From: CADBRN01 sp050944685
Lineage (GTDB): Bacteria > Bacillota > Clostridia > Lachnospirales > Lachnospiraceae
NCBI GenBank assembly: GCA_050944685.1
Contig: JBMNRP010000009.1
Location: forward strand, 1-64,000
Reading direction: 5' to 3'
DNA length: 64,000 bases
Position numbers and translations under genes: made by a program. The notes below the pieces were generated by a model. The model made no database searches, was not told the origin of the DNA, and saw nothing but the letters and a program-made list of their open reading frames with translations. Of the stretch, positions 9,889-19,479 are shown piece after piece (position 1 is the stretch's first letter; each line of letters begins with the position of its first letter).

Positions 9889-10752
9889 TTACCGATAGCA
9901 GATTCCGATTCCGATCGCGTCTACGCTGACGTGACAGGCGATACTGCAGGACAGCGGATCGTAAAAGGTATTGCAGTCCGGGAAATTCTCCCGGACGGTC
10001 GCAAGCCAGTGGTCAGCGTCCTCCTGATGCTGGAAAGTACCGGCGGCTCCGATGTAGAGGTGCGACGGCTCAATGTCAGAGAACCTGTTATTGACATCAT
10101 CCTGAACCGCCTTGCAGATGCGGGACTCGCAGTGCTTGATGCCGCGTACCTTCGCGAAGGCGTCGAGCTTTCCGCCCTGAATCGTGAGGATGGGTTTGAT
10201 GTTGAATACGGCGGAGAGAGCAGCAGCGGCCGGGGTCGCGCGCCCGTTTTTTTTCAGGAGATCGAGAGTATTGACCGCGATGTAGATGCTGGATTCCCCT
10301 CCGGTTTTTTCCAGGTGGCGGCGAATCTCCTTGGCATCTTTTCCGGCGTCCGCCATGTCCTTTGCCTCGAGCACGGACTGCCGCAGCGTGACCGAGATGC
10401 GGTGATTGTCCACGACCTGAACCTTCCCGTCAAAATCGCGGGCAAAGGCGAGCGCCGTCTCACATGAATTGCTCAGACCGCTCGACATGGGAATATAGAC
10501 GACAGCGTCATAACCGTCTTTTTTTAATATATCTTTCCAGGTATTGATCAGAGTATCCGGAGAAGGCTGGGAAGTCCGCACATCTTTTCCTGCGAGGATC
10601 GCCTCGTAGGTCTGCTGATGAGTGATATTCACGTGCTCCAGGAAATCCTGGTCATCTATGATAACCGGCATCGGAATAACATAAATTCCGAGCGAGCGGC
10701 CCTCGTCGACAGAGATGCCGCTGTTTGTATCGGTCATGATTGCTGTCTTCAT
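9889..10752 (-). CDS. DegV family fatty-acid-binding protein
   Basis: 287 aa. Full-length DegV fold: N-terminal MKTAIMTDTNSGIS, then the RTSQPSP motif and the SSGLSNS loop that hold the fatty-acid carboxylate, and a C-terminal domain. DegV (FakB-type) proteins bind a fatty acid and present it to the kinase FakA for phosphorylation. No fakA is adjacent, so the lipid specificity is unknown. The ribosome binding site GGGGTAAG lies before the ATG. It is divergent from the patatin gene, sharing a 140-nt intergenic region. Confidence 0.93.
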   Translation of the reverse strand: MKTAIMTDTNSGISVDEGRSLGIYVIPMPVIIDDQDFLEHVNITHQQTYEAILAGKDVRTSQPSPDTLINTWKDILKKDGYDAVVYIPMSSGLSNSCETALAFARDFDGKVQVVDNHRISVTLRQSVLEAKDMADAGKDAKEIRRHLEKTGGESSIYIAVNTLDLLKKNGRATPAAAALSAVFNIKPILTIQGGKLDAFAKVRGIKHCESRICKAVQDDVNNRFSDIEPSHLYIGAAGTFQHQEDADHWLATVRENFPDCNTFYDPLSCSIACHVSVDAIGIGICYR

Positions 10753-10775
10753 AATGATATCTTACCCCGAATATG

Positions 10776-10803
10776 TTACAATTAGTTGATTCAAGTTTAT
10801 CAT
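10776..10803 (+). promoter_or_regulatory. Possible promoter of the patatin-holA operon
   Basis: TTACAA (10776-10781), 16-nt spacer, TATCAT (10798-10803) in the degV/patatin intergenic region. Both boxes deviate from consensus. Confidence 0.4.
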
Positions 10804-10891
10804 AAAAACTGACTAAACGTCAACTGAACCGGCCGCGGCAGAGCCTGTGCGGCCGGCTGCCGAATGTTCATTCTGGAAAAGAGGCATCGTC

Positions 10892-11818
10892 GTGAAGACA
10901 GGATTGATTCTGGAAGGCGGGGCCATGCGCGGCATGTTTACCGCGGGCGTCACCGATGTAATGATGGAGGAAGGAATAGATTTTGACGGGATGATCGGAG
11001 TTTCCGCGGGGGCGAGCTTCGGGTGCAACTATAAGTCGCGGCAGATCGGGAGGACAATCCGCTACAATGTCCGGTTCTGCCGGGAACCGGAATTCTGCAG
11101 CTTCCGCTCCCTGCTGAAAACGGGGGACCTGTACGGCGGAGATTTCTGTTACAACAAGCTTCCGCATGTGCTGGATCCGTTTGACGCAGAGACGTTTGAG
11201 AAAAATCCGATGGAATTTTACGTGGTCTGCACCGATGTGGAGACAGGAAAGGCGGTTTACCACAAGTGCCGGACAGGCGGGGACGAGGACCTTCAGTGGA
11301 TGCGGGCTTCCGCGTCCATGCCGATCGCGTCGAAACCGGTGGAGCTCGACGGGAAAAAGCTTCTGGACGGGGGGATTGCCGATTCCATTCCGGTGCGCTT
11401 TTTCGAACACATCGGATATGAAAAAAATGTGATTATCCTGACGCAGCCCGCCGGATATGTCAAGCAGCAGCAGAAGTACCTTCCGGTGCTGAAGGTCTTT
11501 CTGAGAGATTATCCGGCTGTCTGGAAGCGTCTCGTGAGAAGGCATATCAAATACAATAAGACTCTGAAATATATCAGCCAGCTGGAACGAGAAGGGAAGG
11601 CTTTTGTAGTCCGCCCGCCGGTCCCGCTTGAGATCGGATCGACTGAGCACAATGCGAAACGTCTGCTCGATGTCTACCGGATCGGACGGGAAACCGCGGA
11701 ATCCATGATGAGCGGTATGAAGGCGTTTCTGGATGAAAACCGGGAAGAGACCCTGTGGCGGTCGGATCAGGATTCCCGGAAGGTAAAGGGAAGAAAACCG
11801 GCGGAAGGAAGTTCATGA
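10892..11818 (+). CDS. Patatin-like phospholipase
   Basis: 308 aa from GTG 10892, giving MKTGLILEGGAMRG with AAGAGG 8 nt upstream. The longer frame from 10847 has no ribosome binding site. It shows the glycine-rich oxyanion stretch EGGAMRG, the nucleophile elbow GVSAGAS (G-x-S-x-G, Ser) and the catalytic Asp in LLDGGIADSIP (DG-type dyad). This Ser-Asp dyad is characteristic of bacterial patatins, which hydrolyse acyl esters of lipids. No signal peptide is visible. Its TGA overlaps the ATG of holA by 3 nt (TTCATGAAG), so the two genes are translationally coupled. Confidence 0.92.
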   Translation: MKTGLILEGGAMRGMFTAGVTDVMMEEGIDFDGMIGVSAGASFGCNYKSRQIGRTIRYNVRFCREPEFCSFRSLLKTGDLYGGDFCYNKLPHVLDPFDAETFEKNPMEFYVVCTDVETGKAVYHKCRTGGDEDLQWMRASASMPIASKPVELDGKKLLDGGIADSIPVRFFEHIGYEKNVIILTQPAGYVKQQQKYLPVLKVFLRDYPAVWKRLVRRHIKYNKTLKYISQLEREGKAFVVRPPVPLEIGSTEHNAKRLLDVYRIGRETAESMMSGMKAFLDENREETLWRSDQDSRKVKGRKPAEGSS

Positions 11819-12798
11819 AGAGAATTGACGAAGACATCAAAAATCAGGCGTGGGAGCGGGTGTATCTGCTCTTCGGCGAGGAGGATTATCTCCGGCTGTC
11901 CTACCGGGACAGGCTGGTCCGGTCGCTGGTCCGCCCGGACGATACGATGAACCTGAACCGCTTTGAGGGAAAGGACGTGGATGAGCGGACGATTGTGGCG
12001 CAGGCGGATACGTTTCCTCTCTTCGCGGAGCGGCGCGTCATTCTGGTCGAGGACAGCGGTTTTTTCAGGAAGAAGAGCGACGTGCTCGCGGACTATCTGA
12101 AAAATATTCCGGATTATCTTGTGATGATTTTCGTGGAGACCGAGGTGGATAAAAGAAACCGCCTCTACAAAGCGGTCGGAAAATACGGTCATGTGGCGGA
12201 ATTTCCCCGGCAGAAAGAAGACGTGCTGATGCGCTGGTTCCTCGGAAAACTGAAGCGGGAAAACAAAAAGATCCGCCGTGCGGACGCCGTTCTGTTTTTT
12301 CAGATGACCGGCAATGACATGAGCAATATCAGCCAGGAGATGGAGAAACTTCTCTGCTACACGATGGACCGGAATGTGATCACGGAGGAGGATATCCGGG
12401 CGGTGTGCACGCAGCAGATTCAGAGCCGCATCTTTCAGATGACGGAGGCCGTGGCGGCGCACCGGAAAAAGGATGCCCTGGATATGTATTACGATCTGCT
12501 CGCGCAGAAAGAGCCGCCGATGCGGATTCTTTATCTGCTCGCGCAGGAATTTAACCGTCTCTATCAGGTGGACTGCCTGATCCGGGACGGAGAGCCGGAC
12601 TCCGGGATCGCTTCCAGGGCGGGGATCCCGCCGTTTGCCTTGAAGAAGTATTTTGCGCTACGCCGGAATTATTCGTCCGGGCAGCTCCGGGAGGCCGTGG
12701 AGGATTTCGCCCGGACCGAGACGGACGTCAAGACCGGGCGTCTCGGCGACCGCATCAGCGTGGAGATGATGATTGTTAAATACAGCTCCGGGGAATGA
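11815..12798 (+). CDS. holA: DNA polymerase III subunit delta
   Basis: 327 aa from ATG 11815, which overlaps the patatin stop. GGAAGG lies just upstream. Sequence features fit HolA: VYLLFGEEDYL near the N-terminus (the degenerate ATP-site region of the clamp-loader wrench), DTFPLFAERRVILVE, the NDMSNISQEMEKLL segment, and a C-terminal three-helix collar domain. It opens the beta clamp within the DnaX clamp loader. The usual family length is 320-345. Confidence 0.93.
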   Translation: MKRIDEDIKNQAWERVYLLFGEEDYLRLSYRDRLVRSLVRPDDTMNLNRFEGKDVDERTIVAQADTFPLFAERRVILVEDSGFFRKKSDVLADYLKNIPDYLVMIFVETEVDKRNRLYKAVGKYGHVAEFPRQKEDVLMRWFLGKLKRENKKIRRADAVLFFQMTGNDMSNISQEMEKLLCYTMDRNVITEEDIRAVCTQQIQSRIFQMTEAVAAHRKKDALDMYYDLLAQKEPPMRILYLLAQEFNRLYQVDCLIRDGEPDSGIASRAGIPPFALKKYFALRRNYSSGQLREAVEDFARTETDVKTGRLGDRISVEMMIVKYSSGE

Positions 12799-12812
12799 CC
12801 GGGTGGAATATG

Positions 12813-12850
12813 AAAAAACGGGGCGCTCCGCATTGCGGTGCGCCCCGTCT
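12813..12850 (-). terminator. Terminator of rpsT (minus strand)
   Basis: Minus-strand ACGGGGCGC pairs with GCGCCCCGT and is followed by TTTTTT. It lies between convergent holA and rpsT. The plus-strand side lacks a T-tract. Confidence 0.85.
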
Positions 12851-12866
12851 TCGGGTCAAATGGGAT

Positions 12867-13130
12867 TTACTCCATGGAGCTGACGGCTCTGCTGAGTCTG
12901 GCAACTTTTCTGGAGACGTTGTTTTTGTGGTAAACGCCTTTGGATCCGGCTTTCTCGATGACAGAGATCGTTTTTGCGAGCTTTTCCTGTGCGGCGGTCT
13001 TGTCTCCCTCGCTTACGGCCTGCTCGACACTCTTGATAGCCGTCTTTACCTCAGAACGGATCGCTTTGTTGCGCTCCGCTTTTTTGTTGCTGACAAGGAT
13101 TCGCTTTTTAGCAGATTTAATATTGGCCAA
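12867..13130 (-). CDS. rpsT: 30S ribosomal protein S20
   Basis: 87 aa, the normal S20 length, when started at the TTG at 13130-13128 (reads MANIKSAKKRI). GGAGGTGG lies 8 nt upstream on the minus strand. An in-frame extension to 13175 has no such site and would add 15 foreign residues. It is a Lys/Arg/Ala-rich three-helix protein that binds 16S rRNA early in assembly. The rare TTG start is notable because E. coli rpsT also starts with UUG as part of its autogenous control. A long leader (about 225 nt) precedes it. Confidence 0.95.
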   Translation of the reverse strand: MANIKSAKKRILVSNKKAERNKAIRSEVKTAIKSVEQAVSEGDKTAAQEKLAKTISVIEKAGSKGVYHKNNVSRKVARLSRAVSSME

Positions 13131-13361
13131 TCTGTTTTCCACCTCCGATATTTCTGGACTCTGACTGTTTTTCAAGTCTCTCCCGCGCGATCTTTATCCC
13201 TCTTTATGACGGGTCCGTCTGACCGGACAGCGACTTTTCGAGTTCCCTTAAAGAAGAGCGGGATCTTATCCGGCGGTTCTCTCCGCCGGTCTGGATTTGC
13301 GTCGTGTTCCAAGGGGAGACACGAATCCCTCAGAAACATGTTGTGCAGCCGACACCAGTAA

Positions 13362-13390
13362 ATAATAGGATATTTGCAATTCCTTGTCAA
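13362..13390 (-). promoter_or_regulatory. Promoter of rpsT
   Basis: Minus strand TTGACA (13390-13385), 17-nt spacer, TATTAT (13367-13362). Near-consensus. It implies a leader of roughly 225 nt before the TTG start. Confidence 0.8.
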
Positions 13391-13401
13391 GACCTGATCT
13401 C

Positions 13402-13430
13402 TTGAACTTGTCTCCGATACCTAGTATAAT
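13402..13430 (+). promoter_or_regulatory. Promoter of lepA
   Basis: TTGAAC (13402-13407), 17-nt spacer, TATAAT (13425-13430), divergent from and 12 nt beyond the rpsT -35 box. The 371-nt rpsT/lepA gap holds these two promoters and their leaders. Confidence 0.85.
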
Positions 13431-13501
13431 CTTCCATGATTCTTTCCGCGGGAGCGTAGGGTCGCTCTTACTGAATCAGAATCAGGATCGAGGTAAGGAA
13501 A

Positions 13502-15316
13502 TTGAGTGCAATTGAGCAGGATAAAATAAGAAACTTTTGCATTATCGCCCACATCGACCACGGCAAATCGACGCTGGCGGACCGCATCATTGAGAAGACC
13601 GGCCTTCTGACGAGCCGCGAGATGCAGAATCAGGTTCTGGATAATATGGATCTCGAGCGTGAGCGCGGAATCACAATCAAAGCGCAGGCGGTCCGGACCG
13701 TCTACCGGGCTCAGGACGGGGAGGAATACATCTTCAATATGATCGATACGCCGGGACATGTCGATTTCAATTATGAGGTGTCGCGAAGCCTCGCCGCGTG
13801 CGACGGCGCTCTTCTCGTCGTAGACGCGACGCAGGGGGTCGAGGCGCAGACGCTGGGCAATGTGTATCTGGCGATGGACCACGACCTGGAGGTCTATCCG
13901 GTCATCAACAAGATCGATCTTCCGAGTGCGGATCCGCAGGGTGTGAAGGACGAGATTGAGGAGATCATCGGAATCGAGGCGCAGGACGCGCCGGAGATTT
14001 CCGCGAAGACGGGAGAAAATGTCGACGCCGTTCTGGAGGAGATTGTCCGGAAAATATCTCCGCCGTCCGGGGACAGGAAGGCCCCGCTGAAGGCACTGAT
14101 TTTCGATTCCCTGTACGATTCCTACAAAGGCGTCATTATCTCTGTCCGTTTAATGGAAGGAACCGTGCGCCGCGGAACGAAGATCCGTATGATGGCGACG
14201 GGAGCTGTGGAAGAGGTGGTCGAGGTCGGCTATTTCGGTGCGGGTCAGCTGATCCCCTGCGATGAGCTCGAGGCGGGCATGGTCGGATATATCACCGCCA
14301 GTATCAAGGATGTCTCCAGTACGCGTGTCGGCGATACGGTGACGGAGGAGGAGAGACCGTGCGAGAAGGCGCTGCCCGGCTACAAGAAAGTGACGCCGAT
14401 GGTTTACTGCGGTCTGTATCCGGAGGACAGCGCGAAGTATCCGGAGCTTCGGGACGCGCTGGAAAAACTGCAGCTGAATGACGCTTCGCTTTTTTACGAA
14501 CCGGAGACGTCTGCCGCGCTGGGTTTCGGCTTCCGCATCGGCTGCCTGGGTCTTCTGCATCTGGATATCATTCAGGAAAGGCTGGAACGCGAATATTCGC
14601 TGGATCTGGTGACGACCTCGCCGGGCGTTATTTACAAGGTGTATAAGACGGACGGAACCATGATGGAGCTTTCCAATCCGTCCAATCTTCCGGACCCGTC
14701 CGAGATCGAATATATGGAGGAGCCACTCGTAAAGGCGGATATCATGGTGACGACGGAATTTGTCGGAGCGGTGATGCAGCTCTGCGAGGAACGGCGCGGC
14801 GAATATCTTGGCATGGATTATCTGGATCAGCGCAGGGCTGAGCTTCACTACAATCTGCCCCTGAACGAGATTATCTATGATTTCTTCGATGCGCTGAAAT
14901 CGCGGTCCCGGGGATACGCTTCCCTCGACTACGAGCTGACCGGCTATCAGAGAAGTCCGCTCGTGAAGCTGGATATTCTGGTGAATCACGAGCTCGTCGA
15001 CGCGCTTTCCTTCATTGTCTTTGAGGGCTCGGCGTACGCGCGCGGCCGCCGGATGTGCGAGAAACTGAAGGAAGAGATTCCGCGGCAGCTGTTTGATATT
15101 CCGATCCAGGCGGCGATCGGGTCGAAAATTATCGCCCGCGAGACGGTGAAGGCGCTGAGAAAGGATGTCCTGGCAAAATGCTACGGCGGCGATATTTCCC
15201 GGAAGAAGAAGCTGCTGGAAAAGCAGAAGGAAGGAAAAAAGAGGATGCGTCAGGTCGGAAACGTCGAGATTCCGAAGGATGCGTTCATGAACGTGCTGAA
15301 GCTGGATGATAAATAA
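13502..15316 (+). CDS. lepA: Translation elongation factor 4 (LepA), ribosome back-translocase GTPase
   Basis: 604 aa from TTG 13502, with AGGTAAGGA immediately upstream. Features in order: P-loop AHIDHGKST (about residue 16), GITIKAQA switch I, DTPGHVDF switch II, NKIDLP G4, EF-G-like domains II, III and V, and the LepA-specific C-terminal domain (RQAIGSKII-like IQAAIGSKIIARETVKAL, then GNVEIPKDAF). It acts on elongating or initiating ribosomes. The usual length is about 600. hemW follows after 23 nt, a common lepA-hemW arrangement in Firmicutes. Confidence 0.97.
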   Translation: MSAIEQDKIRNFCIIAHIDHGKSTLADRIIEKTGLLTSREMQNQVLDNMDLERERGITIKAQAVRTVYRAQDGEEYIFNMIDTPGHVDFNYEVSRSLAACDGALLVVDATQGVEAQTLGNVYLAMDHDLEVYPVINKIDLPSADPQGVKDEIEEIIGIEAQDAPEISAKTGENVDAVLEEIVRKISPPSGDRKAPLKALIFDSLYDSYKGVIISVRLMEGTVRRGTKIRMMATGAVEEVVEVGYFGAGQLIPCDELEAGMVGYITASIKDVSSTRVGDTVTEEERPCEKALPGYKKVTPMVYCGLYPEDSAKYPELRDALEKLQLNDASLFYEPETSAALGFGFRIGCLGLLHLDIIQERLEREYSLDLVTTSPGVIYKVYKTDGTMMELSNPSNLPDPSEIEYMEEPLVKADIMVTTEFVGAVMQLCEERRGEYLGMDYLDQRRAELHYNLPLNEIIYDFFDALKSRSRGYASLDYELTGYQRSPLVKLDILVNHELVDALSFIVFEGSAYARGRRMCEKLKEEIPRQLFDIPIQAAIGSKIIARETVKALRKDVLAKCYGGDISRKKKLLEKQKEGKKRMRQVGNVEIPKDAFMNVLKLDDK

Positions 15317-15339
15317 TCCGTTTTCCGTGAGGTTCTGAG

Positions 15340-16485
15340 ATGGAATTATATCTGCACATTCCCTTCTGTGTGAGAAAGTGCGGGTACTGTGATTTCCTCA
15401 GCTTTTCCGCGAAGGAGCAGACCCGCGGGGCATATGTGGACGCGCTGATCCGCGAGATCCGCCGGACCGGGGAGGCGGTGGAGACCGCGCCGGTCACCTC
15501 GGTGTTTGTGGGCGGCGGGACGCCTACGGTTCTGGAGCCGGGGCAGCTGGAGCGGATTTTCCGCGCGCTTTCCGGGTCGTTTCCGATCCGTCCGGGGGCG
15601 GAGATTTCCGTCGAGGCGAATCCGGGAACGGTGGATATGGAAAAGCTGGAGCGTCTGCGGTCCTGCGGGGTGAACCGTCTCTCGATCGGATGTCAGGCCG
15701 TGGATGACCGGCTGCTGAAACAGCTGGGGCGCATCCATGACAGCGCCGCGTTTTTTTCGTGCTTTGAGATGGCCCGGGAGGCGTGCTTTTCTAATATTAA
15801 CGTGGATCTGATTTCCGCGATCCCCGGCCAGAGGCCGGAGGACTGGAGGAAAACCCTTCGGGACATCGCGTCGCTCTCTCCGGAGCATATTTCCGCGTAC
15901 AGTCTGATCCTTGAGGAAGGGACTCCTTTTTTTGAGCAGAGAGATTCTCTGGATCTCCCCGGCGAGGACGAGGAGAGGGAAATGTACGAAGAGACCCATG
16001 AGATTCTGGAGCGGTACGGCTACCGCCAGTACGAAATCTCAAACTACGCCCGCCCGGGTTTCTCCTGCCAACACAACATCGGATACTGGACCGGCGTCCC
16101 CTATGTGGGGATGGGGCTCGGCGCGTCTTCCTATCTGTCGGAAACGCGGTTTCACAATACCGGTCTGATGCAGGAATACCTGGCGTTTTTCGGGAAAGAT
16201 CGCGCGGAAGGACCGGATTTTCTCCGCTGGAGCATTCACCGCGACCTCGAGGTTCTCTCGGAGAATGACCGGCGCGCGGAGTTTGTGATCCTGGGGCTCC
16301 GGATGACAGAGGGAGTCCGGAAATCCGCATTTGCGGAAAAGTTCGGAACCGGGATCGAAGACGTGTTCGGAGAGGTGATCCGGCGTCACGTTTCGGACGG
16401 TCTTCTCGCTGAGGAGGGGGACCGCATTTTCCTGACGAGGCGCGGACTCTCGCTCGCGAATGTCGTGATGAGAGATTTCCTGTGA
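15340..16485 (+). CDS. hemW: Radical SAM heme chaperone HemW
   Basis: 381 aa. N-terminal MELYLHIPFC followed by CVRKCGYCDF, the CxxxCxxC cluster motif of radical SAM enzymes with the HemN/HemW-type x-Cys tail. GGGTPT (SAM-binding) follows, then SVEANPG and the HemW C-terminal domain. HemW inserts heme into acceptor proteins and is not a coproporphyrinogen oxidase, although such genes were long named hemN. It is downstream of lepA in the same transcription unit. Confidence 0.93.
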   Translation: MELYLHIPFCVRKCGYCDFLSFSAKEQTRGAYVDALIREIRRTGEAVETAPVTSVFVGGGTPTVLEPGQLERIFRALSGSFPIRPGAEISVEANPGTVDMEKLERLRSCGVNRLSIGCQAVDDRLLKQLGRIHDSAAFFSCFEMAREACFSNINVDLISAIPGQRPEDWRKTLRDIASLSPEHISAYSLILEEGTPFFEQRDSLDLPGEDEEREMYEETHEILERYGYRQYEISNYARPGFSCQHNIGYWTGVPYVGMGLGASSYLSETRFHNTGLMQEYLAFFGKDRAEGPDFLRWSIHRDLEVLSENDRRAEFVILGLRMTEGVRKSAFAEKFGTGIEDVFGEVIRRHVSDGLLAEEGDRIFLTRRGLSLANVVMRDFL

Positions 16486-16533
16486 GAAAAAAAGATAATA
16501 ATATGGGCAATACCGGGAGAATCAAATAGATCA

Positions 16534-19374
16534 ATGACTGAGAAAGCATCATCGCAGCGCTTCATAAAAATCCGGGGCGCTGCGGAAAACAATCTGAAGC
16601 ATATCAATGTGGATATTCCGCGAAATGAACTCGTCGTGCTGACAGGTCTCTCGGGGTCGGGCAAGAGTTCGCTCGCTTTCGATACGATTTACGCAGAGGG
16701 CCAGAGACGGTATATCGAGAGCCTCTCTTCGTATGCGCGCCAGTTCCTCGGCCAGATGGAGAAGCCGGATGTCGAGAGCATCGAGGGCCTGCCCCCGGCG
16801 ATCTCGATCGACCAGAAATCGACGAACCGGAATCCCCGGTCTACGGTCGGTACGGTGACGGAAATTTATGATTATTTTCGTCTTCTTTACGCGAGGATCG
16901 GCATTCCGCACTGTCCGAAATGCGGGCGGGAGATCAGCCGCCAGACCGTTGATCAGATGGTGGACCGAATCATGGAGCTCCCGGAGCGCACGAGGATCCA
17001 GCTGCTCGCGCCGGTCGTCCGGGGACGGAAGGGCCGTCACGAAAAGGTTCTGGAATCCGCGCGAAAATCCGGTTACGTCCGCGTGATGGTCGACGGGAAC
17101 CAGTATGAACTCTCGGAGGAGATTTCGCTGGATAAAAACAAGAAGCATAACATCGAGGTGGTCATTGACCGTCTGATCGTGAAGCCGGGGCTGGAAAAGC
17201 GGCTGACGGATTCCGTGGAGACGGCGCTCGCTCTCTCGAAGGGACTGCTGTTCGTTGATACCATGGACGGAAATATGCTGACCTTCAGCCAGAGCTTTTC
17301 CTGCCCGGACTGCGGGATCAGCATCGACGAAATTGAGCCCAGAAGTTTCTCCTTCAATAATCCGTTCGGTGCCTGCCCGGAATGCGCCGGCCTCGGCTAC
17401 CGGATGGAATTTTCCGAGGAGCTGATGATTCCGGACCCCTCGCTCTCCATCAACGAGGGGGCGATCACGGTTCCGGGGTGGCAGTCCGCCTGCAGGGAGG
17501 GAAGCTTTTCCAATGCTCTTCTTCAGGCACTTGCCAGGGAATATGATTTTTCCCTGGACACCCCGTTTCAGGATTATCCGAAAAAGATTCACGATATCCT
17601 GATCTACGGGACGGAAGGACACGAGGTAAAGGTCCGTTACGAGGGACGGATGGGTGTCGGAGTCTATGACGTCGCCTTCGAGGGTCTGATCCGGAATGTC
17701 GAGAGGCGCTACCGCGAGACCTCCGCCGAGTCGACGAAGCAGGAGTACGAGACGTTTATGAATTTCACGGACTGCCCGCTCTGCCACGGACAGAGGCTGA
17801 AGCAGACATCGCTGGCGGTCACGGTCGCGGACCGGAATATTTATCAGATCACCACGCTCTCGGTGGACAGGCTGTCACAGTTTCTGGAGGATCTGAAGCT
17901 GACCGGACAGCAGGAGATGATCGGCGGTCAGATTATCAAGGAAATCAAGTCCCGGGTCGGATTTCTGATGGACGTCGGACTGGATTACCTGACGCTCGCC
18001 CGGGCGACGGCGACGCTGTCCGGAGGAGAGGCGCAGCGGATCCGGCTGGCGACGCAGATCGGGTCCGGCCTGGTCGGCGTCGCCTACATTCTCGACGAAC
18101 CGAGCATCGGACTTCATCAGAGGGACAATGACAAGCTGCTTGCGACGCTGAAGCATCTGCGGGATCTGGGAAACTCCGTCATTGTGGTGGAACATGACGA
18201 AGATACGATCCGCGCAGCGGACTGCGTGATTGATATCGGACCGGGCGCCGGTGATCACGGCGGAGAGCTGGTCTGCATGGGAACCGCGGAGGATCTGATC
18301 CGGTGCGAGCACTCCATTACGGGAGCTTATCTCGGCGGCAGACGGAAGATCGAGGTGCCCGCGACGCGGAAAAAGCCGTCCGGGTGGCTGAAGGTCAAAG
18401 GCGCCGCGCAGAATAATCTGAAGGATATCGACGTGGATTTTCCGCTCGGCGTATTCACCTGCGTGACCGGTGTTTCCGGGTCCGGGAAAAGTTCGCTGGT
18501 CAATGAAGTACTGTTCAAGACTCTGCAGAGAGATCTGAACCGGGCCCATACGATCCCGGGAAAGCATAAGGGGATCGAGGGAGAGGAACAGCTCGATAAA
18601 GTCATCAATATTGACCAGTCGCCGATCGGCCGCACGCCGCGGTCCAATCCGGCGACCTACACCGGCGTGTTTGACATGATCCGATCGCTCTTTGCGGCGA
18701 CCTCGGAGGCGAAGGCGAGGGGCTACTCGAAGGGAAGATTCAGCTTCAATGTCAAGGGCGGGCGGTGCGAAGCCTGCCAGGGAGACGGCATTCTGAAGAT
18801 CGAGATGCATTTTCTTCCGGACGTCTTTGTGCCCTGCGAGGTCTGCCACGGAAAGCGGTACAACCGGGAGACGCTGGAGGTCCACTACAAAGGGAAGAAT
18901 ATCTATGACGTTCTGAACATGCGGGTAGAGGAGGCGGTCCGGTTTTTCGAGCACGTTCCCTCCGTGAGGAGAAAGCTGGAGACGCTCAACGACGTGGGCC
19001 TTTCCTATATTAAGCTCGGGCAGCCGTCCACGGAGCTCTCAGGCGGTGAGGCACAGCGGATCAAGCTGGCCGCTGAGCTCTCGAAGCGCAGTACGGGAAA
19101 AACGATTTATATTCTGGATGAGCCGACGACCGGTCTTCACTTTGCGGATGTGGACAAGCTGATCGCGATTCTGAAGAAGCTCGCGGAGGGCGGCAATACC
19201 GTCATCGTCATTGAGCACAATCTGGACGTCATCAAGACAGCGGACTATATTATTGACATGGGACCCGAGGGCGGAGACGGCGGAGGCACTGTGATTGCGA
19301 CCGGAACGCCTGAAGAGGTCGCAGAGAACCCGGCTTCCTACACGGGAATGTACCTGAAGAAATATCTTTCGTGA
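16534..19374 (+). CDS. uvrA: UvrABC excinuclease subunit A
   Basis: 946 aa, the normal length. Two ABC ATPase modules: Walker A GLSGSGKSS (residues 38-46) and GVSGSGKSS in the second half. Two LSGGEAQRI signatures, with ILDEPSIGLH and ILDEPTTGLH Walker B regions. Zinc-binding Cys pairs CPKC/CPDC/CPEC and CEAC/CEVC. It recognises DNA lesions and loads UvrB in nucleotide excision repair. It starts 48 nt after hemW with no clear promoter or LexA-type operator upstream. Its ribosome binding site (GGGAGA) is rather distant. Confidence 0.97.
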   Translation: MTEKASSQRFIKIRGAAENNLKHINVDIPRNELVVLTGLSGSGKSSLAFDTIYAEGQRRYIESLSSYARQFLGQMEKPDVESIEGLPPAISIDQKSTNRNPRSTVGTVTEIYDYFRLLYARIGIPHCPKCGREISRQTVDQMVDRIMELPERTRIQLLAPVVRGRKGRHEKVLESARKSGYVRVMVDGNQYELSEEISLDKNKKHNIEVVIDRLIVKPGLEKRLTDSVETALALSKGLLFVDTMDGNMLTFSQSFSCPDCGISIDEIEPRSFSFNNPFGACPECAGLGYRMEFSEELMIPDPSLSINEGAITVPGWQSACREGSFSNALLQALAREYDFSLDTPFQDYPKKIHDILIYGTEGHEVKVRYEGRMGVGVYDVAFEGLIRNVERRYRETSAESTKQEYETFMNFTDCPLCHGQRLKQTSLAVTVADRNIYQITTLSVDRLSQFLEDLKLTGQQEMIGGQIIKEIKSRVGFLMDVGLDYLTLARATATLSGGEAQRIRLATQIGSGLVGVAYILDEPSIGLHQRDNDKLLATLKHLRDLGNSVIVVEHDEDTIRAADCVIDIGPGAGDHGGELVCMGTAEDLIRCEHSITGAYLGGRRKIEVPATRKKPSGWLKVKGAAQNNLKDIDVDFPLGVFTCVTGVSGSGKSSLVNEVLFKTLQRDLNRAHTIPGKHKGIEGEEQLDKVINIDQSPIGRTPRSNPATYTGVFDMIRSLFAATSEAKARGYSKGRFSFNVKGGRCEACQGDGILKIEMHFLPDVFVPCEVCHGKRYNRETLEVHYKGKNIYDVLNMRVEEAVRFFEHVPSVRRKLETLNDVGLSYIKLGQPSTELSGGEAQRIKLAAELSKRSTGKTIYILDEPTTGLHFADVDKLIAILKKLAEGGNTVIVIEHNLDVIKTADYIIDMGPEGGDGGGTVIATGTPEEVAENPASYTGMYLKKYLS

Positions 19375-19408
19375 GGGAGGGCCGTGAGTTTCCGGGCGAA
19401 GTTTTAGA

Positions 19409-19437
19409 TTGACATAATGAAACGGCGGCCATATAGT
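19409..19437 (+). promoter_or_regulatory. Promoter of the mreB-like gene
   Basis: TTGACA (19409-19414), 17-nt spacer, TATAGT (19432-19437). Confidence 0.8.
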
Positions 19438-19479
19438 AGTGGTATCAAGGGGAAGTATCAGATTCAGAGGAGAGTACGG

